This document shows positions 47,382 to 55,045 of a stretch of 64,000 bases of DNA, one piece after another. Positions within the stretch are counted from its first letter, which is position 1. Every line of letters begins with the position of its first letter. The DNA lies in NCBI RefSeq assembly GCF_001598235.1, contig NZ_BCYO01000009.1, positions 62,001 through 126,000 of the forward strand, in the 5' to 3' direction. A model generated the notes under the pieces. The model was not told where the DNA came from and ran no database searches. It worked only from the letters and a program-made list of their open reading frames with translations. The translations under genes were made by a program, and so were the position numbers. Source of the DNA: Polaromonas jejuensis NBRC 106434. Lineage in GTDB: Bacteria > Pseudomonadota > Gammaproteobacteria > Burkholderiales > Burkholderiaceae_C.

Positions 47382-48194
47382 TTATTTGGCTTTTTCCGGC
47401 CAGGGTTCGGTGCTGGGGGGAATGGCTGGCCGGTCGTCGGGCAGGCCGGTCACGGTGCGCACAGCTTCCAGCAGGGCGTCGGCTTCGAACGGCTTGGTGA
47501 CATAGCCGTCTGCCCCGCCTGCCAGACCTTTGATGACCGCTTCGCGCGTGGCCTTGCCGGTCATCATGATGACCGGCACGTTTTTGAGCGCAGGGTGCTG
47601 GCGCATTCTGAGCAGAATGTCGAAGCCGTCGGCATCGGGCAGCATCACGTCCAGCAGGACCAGATCAGGAACCGGGAGTTTGCGCAGTTCGGCGACGATC
47701 TCTGCCCGCGCGCCGGCGATGCGCGCATCGAAGCCCTCGAACGTGAGGTAGTGCTGCAGGAACTTGGCCAGGTGCGGCTCGTCTTCCACAATAAGGGCGG
47801 ACAGCTCCTCCTCCTCCTCCTCCTCGGGCAGCACGCGCAGCGGCCGCTTGCGCGCAATGCGCACGAAATAGCCGGCCTTCTGCAGCGAAGCAGTACCGGC
47901 ATCGGCTTCGGCCGTGGCCAGCGTCAACGCTTTCTTCGAGGGCTTGATGGTGAACTGATCGGCAAACGGATCGTCTATCCGGACACGCAGCAACCCCCTG
48001 TCGATCAGCCGCGAGAAGGTGGCATCGAAGTCATCGGGTGGAAAAGGCTTCATGCCCGCCTTGATCTGGCCGAGGGTGAGGATGCCATCCACGCGGACCA
48101 GCAATTCAACTTCCGCGGGCAAGGCCGTGGTCATGGCACCGCGCAACTGGTGCTCACCCAGAGGCGTCAGTGAATAAACCTCCTTGTCGTGCAC
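47382..48194 (-). CDS. Response regulator with unassigned N-terminal domain and C-terminal receiver
   Basis: A 270-residue protein starting at GTG. Residues 1 to about 95 form an unfamiliar domain (VYSLTPLGEHQLRG, VDGILTLGQIKAGM, FSRLIDRGLLRVR) that looks like a winged helix with a following strand pair. Then comes a run of seven Glu and a receiver (about 131-250) with Asp182 (LVLLDVMLPDADG) and Lys in GYVTKPF. Receiver-last order is unusual for regulators. The Glu run is encoded by a CTC repeat on the plus strand (47805-47825). It may be the DNA-binding output of the relay, but this is inference. Confidence 0.8.
   Translation of the reverse strand: MHDKEVYSLTPLGEHQLRGAMTTALPAEVELLVRVDGILTLGQIKAGMKPFPPDDFDATFSRLIDRGLLRVRIDDPFADQFTIKPSKKALTLATAEADAGTASLQKAGYFVRIARKRPLRVLPEEEEEEELSALIVEDEPHLAKFLQHYLTFEGFDARIAGARAEIVAELRKLPVPDLVLLDVMLPDADGFDILLRMRQHPALKNVPVIMMTGKATREAVIKGLAGGADGYVTKPFEADALLEAVRTVTGLPDDRPAIPPSTEPWPEKAK
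47805..47825 (+). repeat. Trinucleotide repeat (CTC)7 within a response regulator gene
   Basis: Seven CTC units code, on the minus strand, for consecutive glutamates in the linker before the receiver. Slippage would change linker length without shifting the frame. Confidence 0.7.
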
Positions 48195-48241
48195 GGTATG
48201 TCAGCCCTTGTTCTTGGTTGCTGGAAGCTACCTCTTGGCGT

Positions 48242-48282
48242 GGCTATCAGGCTGATTCTAGTGATTTATCAAGGTGTGAGGC
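48242..48282 (+). repeat. Degenerate family B repeat, doubtful
   Basis: TGGCTATCAGGCTGATTCTA followed by GTGATTTATCAAGGTGTGAG G resembles the family B layout (GCTATC, then TATCAAGG and GAGGC). Too diverged for certainty. It lies in the 196-bp gap between the cyclase and response regulator genes. Confidence 0.25.
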
Positions 48283-48390
48283 AAAGGGGCGGAGGCGAGG
48301 CGAGCCCGCCGGCCCCTCGGTCGACGAGCCAGCAAGCCAGCACCCTCAAGAACCGACGCGCCGCTGCACTGGTGAAACATCCGGGGGGGT

Positions 48391-50139
48391 TTACTGTATA
48401 CCCGCCGGTGTTTCGGGGCCAGTCCCGCCGCTTGCAGCGGTTGCGGGCGGCAAGACGGCGCCCAGCGCGGAGATCAATTCGCCCAGCGAGATCTCCAGGG
48501 CCCCCAGCAGGCTGTCTATGGCCCCGCGCGGCAAGTCGTTACCGAGGGCCTGCTCCAGCGCGCCGGCATCGGCGGGCACGCGCGTGGCACCAATTTGCGC
48601 CGATATGGCCCGCAGGGAGTGACTCAGCAGTTCCGCGGTTTTCAGGTCGCCCGCATCAAGGGCTTCGCGGATGCGCACGGGCGCGTCATGGCGGCCTTCC
48701 AGGTAGCGGCGCAGCATCGACACATAAAACGGTTTCATGCTCATGGCCCGGGGGAGCCCCAGTGCGATGTCAAGCCCGGCCACACCTTCAGGCAACACCA
48801 CGTCCGCCGCACTCGTCGCCCCAAGCGCCGGCATGGCCGCCTCGGGAACAGGCGGAGCTGCAGCAGGCGCCTGCGCTACAGCCGGCGCCTCCAGACTCTC
48901 AAGCGCCCTGCGCAGTTCGGTCGCGGCGTCTGCCCGCTCCTTGCCCGTCAGGCGGCCCATGTCGATTTGCAGGTGAATTCCCGGCCGGTCGCACTGGATG
49001 ACGCCGGCATCAGCCAGCGCAGCTGCGCTGGTTTGATGCACGGCATATACCGCGATGGGCTCGGCAAAGCCCTTGGCGAGAACCGGGCCCCGGGCGTCCA
49101 CCTGGATTTCGCCCTGCACCAGGGCATGGGTTTCGCTGGAAATCAGGATTTCGCCGGGCTCGGCGGCTTGCTCCAGCCGGGCGGCGAGGTTGACCTCGCG
49201 CCCGATGATGGTGTACTCCATGCGCAGATTGCTGCCGAAATTGCCTACGTCGCAAAATCCCGAATTGATGCCGATGCGGATCTCGAAGCGCTTGTTGATG
49301 CCCATGGCCTTCCAGCGCACATGGAGCTCATCCATGCGCTTTTGCATGGCAACCGCCATCCTGACGCACTGCACCGCATCCTGCCGAGGCCCCAGGGTAT
49401 GCGGGTCGCCAAAAAAGATAACGATGGCGTCGCCAATGAATTTGTCGAGCGTGCCACCGTATTCGGCTGCGATCAGCGACATCTCTTCGAAATAGCTGTT
49501 GAGCAGGAAAGTGACTTCCTCGGGCTGCCACTGCGCCGTCGAGGCCGTGAAATTCCTGATGTCGGAAAAAAATACCGTGAGCCTTTTGCGCTGGGTCTGG
49601 ATTTTGGCCTGGCGCGAGCCGTCAAAAAGCGACCGGTAAACCTGCGGCGCAAGATAGCGCGACAGCTGCTCGGACAAGCCCTTCAGGCGTTTGGCGTTGG
49701 AACTGCGCTCCAGGTGAAGCCTGACCCGTGCAAGAAGAATGGGCGGGCTGATCGGTTTGGTGATGTAGTCGGTGGCGCCCAGGTCCAGGCCTCGTTGCTC
49801 TTCTTCCACACTGCTAAGGGCCGTCAGGAATATGACCGGTATGTCTGCCGTGCGCGGGTCGCGCCGCAGCTGCGCCATGACCTCATAGCCGTCCATGACG
49901 GGCATCATGACGTCGAGCAGGATAAGTTCGGGCCGCATGTTCGCCCTTGCCATCTCCAGGCCGGCCTCGCCCGAATCCGCCACCAGTACCTCGTAACGGC
50001 TCTCCAGCAAGGCGGCAAGGAAATAGCGGATGTCGGCCGTGTCTTCAATCACCAGGATGTGCGGCCGCGCCGGGGTAGCCACGCTGCCGGTGGCGGAATC
50101 CAGCAACCCGTCTGTTCCTGGCCTCCCCGCTTGGTTCAT
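48391..50139 (-). CDS. Receiver-class III nucleotide cyclase-Hpt protein
   Basis: A 582-residue cytoplasmic protein. Receiver domain about 26-142 with Asp76 (LILLDVMMPVMDG) and Lys in YITKPIS. Class III cyclase domain about 180-370 with metal Asp193 (FFSDIRNFT) and Asp237 (KFIGDAIVIFF), and YTIIGREVNLAARLE supplying the Asn and Arg of the transition-state site. A proline/alanine linker follows, then an Hpt-like domain with His507 (LLSHSLRAISAQIGA). Phosphorylation could therefore switch cAMP (or cGMP) synthesis, and the Hpt part could pass phosphate on. ATP versus GTP use is not settled. Gaps of about 195 bp flank the gene. Confidence 0.88.
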   Translation of the reverse strand: MNQAGRPGTDGLLDSATGSVATPARPHILVIEDTADIRYFLAALLESRYEVLVADSGEAGLEMARANMRPELILLDVMMPVMDGYEVMAQLRRDPRTADIPVIFLTALSSVEEEQRGLDLGATDYITKPISPPILLARVRLHLERSSNAKRLKGLSEQLSRYLAPQVYRSLFDGSRQAKIQTQRKRLTVFFSDIRNFTASTAQWQPEEVTFLLNSYFEEMSLIAAEYGGTLDKFIGDAIVIFFGDPHTLGPRQDAVQCVRMAVAMQKRMDELHVRWKAMGINKRFEIRIGINSGFCDVGNFGSNLRMEYTIIGREVNLAARLEQAAEPGEILISSETHALVQGEIQVDARGPVLAKGFAEPIAVYAVHQTSAAALADAGVIQCDRPGIHLQIDMGRLTGKERADAATELRRALESLEAPAVAQAPAAAPPVPEAAMPALGATSAADVVLPEGVAGLDIALGLPRAMSMKPFYVSMLRRYLEGRHDAPVRIREALDAGDLKTAELLSHSLRAISAQIGATRVPADAGALEQALGNDLPRGAIDSLLGALEISLGELISALGAVLPPATAASGGTGPETPAGIQ

Positions 50140-50211
50140 GGTCCGGATCTTCCTTTAAAACCCGCGAGCCCCGCCCCGGGGCAACCCGAATGCAGGGCGG
50201 CAGGCGCAGGT

Positions 50212-50334
50212 CTGCGCGGCACTGTGCACCATGTCCGAATCAAAGCCGCTTTTTTCAAGCATCAGGTTGATCCGCCGCGAAATGTCGGGGTCGTCTTCGC
50301 AAACCAGGATGAGGGGCCTCGTCGCAGCGCTGCC
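50212..50334 (-). pseudogene. Truncated receiver domain behind the stop of a histidine kinase
   Basis: Directly after the stop codon of the kinase at 50335, and in the same frame, the sequence encodes RPLILVCEDDPDISRRINLM and LEKSGFDSDMVHSAAQ. This matches the start of the first receiver of the kinase at 44094 (RPRILVCADDPDVAQLIGMM, LDKGGFDADMVHSAAQ). It then breaks off into unrelated sequence before the phospho-acceptor Asp. The kinase was evidently once a hybrid kinase. Confidence 0.85.
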
Positions 50335-51957
50335 TCAGTCATCAAGCGGCAGCGGCATCGCTTCGGGCAGCTCAAAGAAGAAAACGGTCCCCACCCCGAC
50401 CTCGGTTGTAAATCCCATGTTGCCACCCATGTGCTCCACGATGGCGCGGGAGATATTCAGGCCCAGGCCCGTGCCGCCCTTTTGCCGGGTGTCCGACGAG
50501 TCGGCTTGCGAGAATTTCTGAAAGATGCGCTCGCGAAACGCTTCGGGAATGCCGGGGCCGCTGTCGGCCACTTCAACCCGGATCCGCCCGTTGCTGCACA
50601 GCAACCTGATGTGTACGCAGGACGCCGGCGGTGAAAACTTCACGGCATTGGACAGCAGGTTGGTGACGACCTGGGTGAGCCGGTCGCTGTCGACATTGAC
50701 CATTACGGCGTCTGCCGGTGCATCGAGGGCCAGCTCGACGTTGTATTGGCCTGCGAAGCCTTGATTGGCCGTCAGGGCCTGCGCCAGCAGGGGCTGCAGT
50801 TTCACCTGCTGCAGCTCAAAGCGCATCTTGCCGGACTCGATTTTTTCGCTGTCAAGAATGTCGTTGATGAGCCTGATGAGCCGTTCGCAGCTATGGGTGG
50901 CAATGCCGACCAGGTTCTTGGCCTTGGCCGGCAGCTCTCCGGCGACACCACCGGTAACCAGGCCCAGCGAGCCGCGGATAGAGGTGAGCGGCGTGCGCAG
51001 CTCATGGCTGACGGTGGAAATAAATTCGCTCTTCATGCGATCGATGCGCTTGAGTTCGGTCACATCGGTACCTAGCGAGTAAAGGCCCACCACCTTGCCT
51101 TCATCCCCGTCTTCGCCATAGCGTGGAAAGTACTGCATGACGTAGTCGCGCAGTTGGCCATCCGCAGCTTTCTGCACGCGGTCATACTGCACCGCGTAGC
51201 CCAACAAGGCTTCTTCGATCTTGCTGCGCTCGTTTTCGTAAAGCTCATCACCCATCATCTCGCGCATTGTCTTGCCGTGGATTTGATCGCGCTTCAGGCC
51301 AAAGCCTTCTTCGTAGACCCGGTTGTGAAACTGAAAACGCTGTTCAGCGTCGACGTAGGCAATCAAGGCTGGCACGGCGTCCGTAATCTGGTGCAACAGC
51401 GATTCGCTGGCGCGCAACGCCTTGGTGCGCTTCTCTACGGCGTCCTCAAGGCTGCTCATCTGCAGCGTCGCTTGCCGCGCCAGTTCCCATTTGGTGGTCA
51501 GTGTCTTGGCCAGCTGGCTGACCTCGATCACGTCGAACGGCTTCTTGACGACGAGCAGGCGATCCTGCACGTCCAGCCGCGCCAGCACTTCCTCCCACGG
51601 GTAGTCGGAGTAGGCCGTGCAGATCACGATTTGCACCTGCGGGTCGATGCGCCAGAGCCGCTCGATCGTCTCAACGCCATCCCAGCCGGGGGGCATGCGC
51701 ATGTCCACAAAGGCCATGGCATAAGGACGGCCGGCCCGAACGGAGGCTTCGACCTTGGCCACGCCTTCGTGCCCCTGGTAGGCCGAATCCAGTTCGAAGC
51801 CGTCACCGGACAGCGGTGCGGCCTGGCCAAACAGGGCCGCTTCGACGTCGTCCAGATCGCGCGCCGCCGGCCTGGCTGTGAGGATCTTGCGAAAGTCCTC
51901 ATGCATCGAGGGCATGTCGTCGACCAGCAAAATGTGCCGGTTCTGCAGCGTGTTCAT
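50335..51957 (-). CDS. Histidine kinase: receiver-PAS-HisKA-HATPase
   Basis: A 540-residue soluble kinase. An N-terminal receiver (about 8-150) has the DD pair at 13-14, phospho-acceptor Asp85 (AFVDMRMPPGWDG), Thr in ICTAYSDYPW and Lys in VVKKPFD. Then come a coiled linker, a PAS domain (about 185-305, ALIAYVDAEQRFQFHNR), HisKA with His318 (STVSHELRTPL) and HATPase with VTNLLSNAVKF and GGTGLGLNISR. It closely resembles the core of the kinase at 44094. The former C-terminal receiver is cut off by a stop. ATGA overlap (4 bp) links it to the gene upstream. Confidence 0.92.
   Translation of the reverse strand: MNTLQNRHILLVDDMPSMHEDFRKILTARPAARDLDDVEAALFGQAAPLSGDGFELDSAYQGHEGVAKVEASVRAGRPYAMAFVDMRMPPGWDGVETIERLWRIDPQVQIVICTAYSDYPWEEVLARLDVQDRLLVVKKPFDVIEVSQLAKTLTTKWELARQATLQMSSLEDAVEKRTKALRASESLLHQITDAVPALIAYVDAEQRFQFHNRVYEEGFGLKRDQIHGKTMREMMGDELYENERSKIEEALLGYAVQYDRVQKAADGQLRDYVMQYFPRYGEDGDEGKVVGLYSLGTDVTELKRIDRMKSEFISTVSHELRTPLTSIRGSLGLVTGGVAGELPAKAKNLVGIATHSCERLIRLINDILDSEKIESGKMRFELQQVKLQPLLAQALTANQGFAGQYNVELALDAPADAVMVNVDSDRLTQVVTNLLSNAVKFSPPASCVHIRLLCSNGRIRVEVADSGPGIPEAFRERIFQKFSQADSSDTRQKGGTGLGLNISRAIVEHMGGNMGFTTEVGVGTVFFFELPEAMPLPLDD
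51449..51957 (-). repeat. 509-bp direct repeat, copy 1 (receiver module)
   Basis: This segment is nearly identical to 52741-53249: same length, no gaps seen, differences scattered and mostly single bases (roughly 95 percent identity by eye). It covers the start codon, the receiver and linker of the kinase at 50335. The match ends abruptly at CTGCTCATCTGCAGCGTCGC on the 3' side of the genes. Confidence 0.9.
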
Positions 51958-53249
51958 GGCGCACTCCTGTTTTCTTGTGGGTCGATGTGGTTTTCACTGG
52001 GCGGGCGTTGCCGGGAGGCCGAAGGGAGCGTGAAGTAAAACGTGGCACCTTCACCAAGTTTGGAATCGGCCCAGACCCGGCCGCCGTGCCGGCCGACGAT
52101 CCGGCTCACAGTGACCAGCCCCGCACCGGTTCCGGGAAACTCATGGACCGCGTGGAGCCGCTGGAAGGTACCGAACAGCTTGCCGGCGTAAGCCATGTCG
52201 AAGCCGCTACCGTTGTCTCGCACGAAGAACACCGCCTCGCCGTCAGCGCCATCCAGCCTGCCAACCTCGATCTCGGTATGGGTCCGAAGGGACGCGAACT
52301 TCCATGCGTTGTCCAGCAGATGCTGCATCGCGATCCGGATCAAGCGCTGGTCGCCGTGTACCCACAAGCCATCTTGAACGGTGATGGACGCCTCGCGCTG
52401 CGGAACAACGCTGCGGTATTCGCCCATGAGCTGGCGCGAGATGGCGCTCAGATCGACCGGCTCCATGCACAGCTCGGCACGCGATACCTGAGCCAGGGAC
52501 AACAGGTCGTCGATCAGTTGGGCTCCCACCACGGCACTGGCCTGAATTCTGGACAGGTAATGAAGCACCCTCTTGCTGGCATGGCCGCCCAGCTCCTTGG
52601 CCAAGAGATTGCTGAACGCGTTCATGATGCTCAGCGGCGTGCGCAGATCATGCGATACGGCGTACGCAAATGCCTCGAGCTCCTTGTTGGATTGGCGCAG
52701 GGCCGCTTCGGTCGCCGTGAGATTCTGCACGGCCTCTTCCAGGCTGCTCATCTGCAGCGTCGCCTGCCGCGTCAGCTCCCATTTGGCGGTCAGCGTCCTG
52801 GCCAGCTGGCTGACCTCGATCATGTCGAACGGCTTCTTGACGATGAGCAGGCGATCCTGCACGTCCAGCCGCGCCAGCACTTCCTCCCACGGGTAGTCGG
52901 AGTAGGCCGTGCAGATCACGATCTGCACCTGCGGGTCGATGCGCCAGAGCCGCTCGATCGTCTCCACGCCATCCCAGCCGGGGGGCATGCGCATGTCCAC
53001 AAAGGCCATGGCATAAGGACGGCCGGCCTGAACGGAGGCTTCGACCTTGGCCACGCCTTCGTGTCCCTGGTAGGCCGAGTCCAGTTCGAAGCCGTCACCG
53101 GACGGCGATGCGGCCTGGCCAAACAGGGTTGCTTCGAGATCGTCCAGATCGCGCGCCGCCGGCCTGGCTGTGAGGATCTTGCGAAAGTCCTCATGGATAG
53201 AGGGCATGTCGTCGACCAACAAAATGTGCCGGTTCTGCAGCGTGTTCAT
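51954..53249 (-). CDS. Histidine kinase: receiver-HisKA-HATPase
   Basis: A 431-residue soluble kinase. Its first 170 or so residues are almost the same as those of the next kinase (receiver with Asp85). The kinase part differs: TEAALRQSNKELEAFAYAVS leads to His200 (AVSHDLRTPLSIMN), as in phytochrome-like kinases. The ATPase domain (QHLLDNAWKF, FFVRDNGSGFDM, GTGAGLVTVSRIVGRHGG) has GTGAGL for the G2 box. There is no PAS or membrane part, so its input is probably the receiver. It overlaps both neighbours by 4 bp. Confidence 0.92.
   Translation of the reverse strand: MNTLQNRHILLVDDMPSIHEDFRKILTARPAARDLDDLEATLFGQAASPSGDGFELDSAYQGHEGVAKVEASVQAGRPYAMAFVDMRMPPGWDGVETIERLWRIDPQVQIVICTAYSDYPWEEVLARLDVQDRLLIVKKPFDMIEVSQLARTLTAKWELTRQATLQMSSLEEAVQNLTATEAALRQSNKELEAFAYAVSHDLRTPLSIMNAFSNLLAKELGGHASKRVLHYLSRIQASAVVGAQLIDDLLSLAQVSRAELCMEPVDLSAISRQLMGEYRSVVPQREASITVQDGLWVHGDQRLIRIAMQHLLDNAWKFASLRTHTEIEVGRLDGADGEAVFFVRDNGSGFDMAYAGKLFGTFQRLHAVHEFPGTGAGLVTVSRIVGRHGGRVWADSKLGEGATFYFTLPSASRQRPPSENHIDPQENRSAP
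52741..53249 (-). repeat. 509-bp direct repeat, copy 2 (receiver module)
   Basis: The counterpart of 51449-51957, covering the 5' part of the kinase gene at 51954. High identity at silent and coding sites alike points to recent duplication or gene conversion, while the kinase domains joined to each copy are unrelated in detail. Confidence 0.9.
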
Positions 53250-55045
53250 GGTGCACCCGGCGCTGTGTTGATTGGAAGTTCCAGTGTGAAGGTCGCGCCC
53301 TTGCCGGGGCCGTCGCTGTGGGCCGTGAGGGTGCCGCCCATCTGCCTGGCCGCCAGCGCACAGCTGTGCAGCCCGAAGCCGTGGCCTGCCTTGCGGGTGG
53401 TGAATCCGTGCGCAAAGATCCGCGTCAGGTTCTCCTCCGGGATGCCCTCGCCCTCATCCTTGACGGATACCCGCAAATGGGAGCCGGCGACGACATCCAC
53501 ACGCAGCGTGATCTGGTGCGATCCACCCGCCATGCTCGCCATTGCGTTCTTGGCGTTGCTGATCAGGTTTACCAGGATCTGCAGCACGCGCGCCCGGTCG
53601 AGCCGTACCACCGGTACCTGCGCAAACTCCTTGACCACGGTCACCTGATGGCGCGCGAGTGCTCCACCGTTCATTCGCAGGGCATCCTCCGCCAAATCGC
53701 ATATCTGGACTGGCACGACGAGGCTGGACCCCCCCGCATAGGATTGCTGGGTGGCCACGACGTCCTTGATGTGATCGATGCTTCGGGTGAGGTGCCCCAG
53801 TTCCTCGATCATGCCTTGCTGCTCCTGCGCCAGGGTTTGCGCAATCCTGCTCAGGTAGCCGGGCAGCATCCTGCCCTTGTCGTCAAGGGTCAGAAAATCG
53901 CCCAGGTCCGCCGCGTGCTCGTCCATCAATTGCACGGCCCGCGTCAAACCCTGGGCCCTGGAGGTGCGCAGCGTGCTGCTGACCAGGTCGGCAGAGACGT
54001 TGACGCCGTTGAGAATGTTGCCCACGTTGTGCAGCACGTTGGTGGCCATCTCCGCCATGCCGGCCTTGCGCGCCGTAGCGACCAGTTCACTTTGCATCTC
54101 GTGCAGTTCCTGAACCCGCTGCTCCAGATTTTCATTGGCGCCATGGAGTTCCTTGTTGACGCGGTTGATGACGGCATGACTGCGCACCAGACGGGCCGCC
54201 GCATACAGGAGCAGCGCCACCAGCACCACCGAGAAGATCAGCAGGTACTCACGATGCTGCCCGCTCTGCACTTCAGCGCGTTGGTGTTCAACGGTTAACG
54301 CGTTGCTGATCTCATCAATACGGGTTGCCGTCGGCACCACAGTAATACTGCCGAGAAGCTGATTGACGACCTTTTGCTCGCGCAGGATGGTGCGGACATG
54401 CGCGCCGAAAATATCCAGCTTCTCCCTGGTATCCGATGGAAAAACATGCGAACCGGCTTCAAGCCGGCTCAACTCATTCTGAATTTCAGAGCCTCTGTCA
54501 TCCGATGCGCTCTGGCTGTACAGCATGCTGGCCAGCAGCAGCTTGTTCACGCTGATCAAGGTGCGCCTGGCTGCTGACCGTGCGCTTTCACTGGTTTTCC
54601 CGATCGACTGTTCGACGTCCGCTGCCGCGGTCGGCAAGAAGATCAGCGAGTTGCGCAGCACCGAGTTGTTTGATTTGAATTGTTCGATCAGGGCGGCTTT
54701 TTCCTGGATGTCACGCAGCAGCGCCGCGCGGCCCTCCGCCAACACAGCAGCTTCGTCGTGTTTTTGGGTCTCCATGTCCGCCTTGAGCTGTTCCAGCAGC
54801 CGGCTCAATTCAGTCAGGGAGTCAGCTAGGGGATCGTAGTGCGTGTTGATGCCGACCCTGGATTTCAGCACGTCCAATTCCCATTCGGCATCCAGTTGCT
54901 TGAGATGCCGCAGCAGGGCGACATTCCCAAAGTAATCTGACTCACCAAAGCTCTGCGTTTTGGCATAGAGGAAAACCAGAACCGACAACAGTACGGCGGT
55001 TGCAACCGCCATCGGTAGCCAGGCCAGTCGATTGGACGCTCTCAC
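53246..55045 (-). CDS. Membrane sensor histidine kinase with helical periplasmic domain (DAHL-like)
   Basis: A 599-residue sensor kinase starting at GTG, which overlaps the peroxidase stop (GTGA). Helix 1 is about 9-27, helix 2 about 267-286; the roughly 240 residues between are all-helical, like the DAHL periplasmic sensor. A coiled coil (HGANENLEQRVQELHEMQSE) leads to the dimerisation helix with likely phospho-His339 (MATNVLHNVGNILNGVNVS), a non-standard H-box, and an HATPase domain with LVNLISNAKNAM, DEGEGIPEENL and GHGFGLHSCALAA. Its position after a periplasmic peroxidase suggests it senses a redox-related signal. Overlaps the next kinase by 4 bp. Confidence 0.9.
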   Translation of the reverse strand: MRASNRLAWLPMAVATAVLLSVLVFLYAKTQSFGESDYFGNVALLRHLKQLDAEWELDVLKSRVGINTHYDPLADSLTELSRLLEQLKADMETQKHDEAAVLAEGRAALLRDIQEKAALIEQFKSNNSVLRNSLIFLPTAAADVEQSIGKTSESARSAARRTLISVNKLLLASMLYSQSASDDRGSEIQNELSRLEAGSHVFPSDTREKLDIFGAHVRTILREQKVVNQLLGSITVVPTATRIDEISNALTVEHQRAEVQSGQHREYLLIFSVVLVALLLYAAARLVRSHAVINRVNKELHGANENLEQRVQELHEMQSELVATARKAGMAEMATNVLHNVGNILNGVNVSADLVSSTLRTSRAQGLTRAVQLMDEHAADLGDFLTLDDKGRMLPGYLSRIAQTLAQEQQGMIEELGHLTRSIDHIKDVVATQQSYAGGSSLVVPVQICDLAEDALRMNGGALARHQVTVVKEFAQVPVVRLDRARVLQILVNLISNAKNAMASMAGGSHQITLRVDVVAGSHLRVSVKDEGEGIPEENLTRIFAHGFTTRKAGHGFGLHSCALAARQMGGTLTAHSDGPGKGATFTLELPINTAPGAP

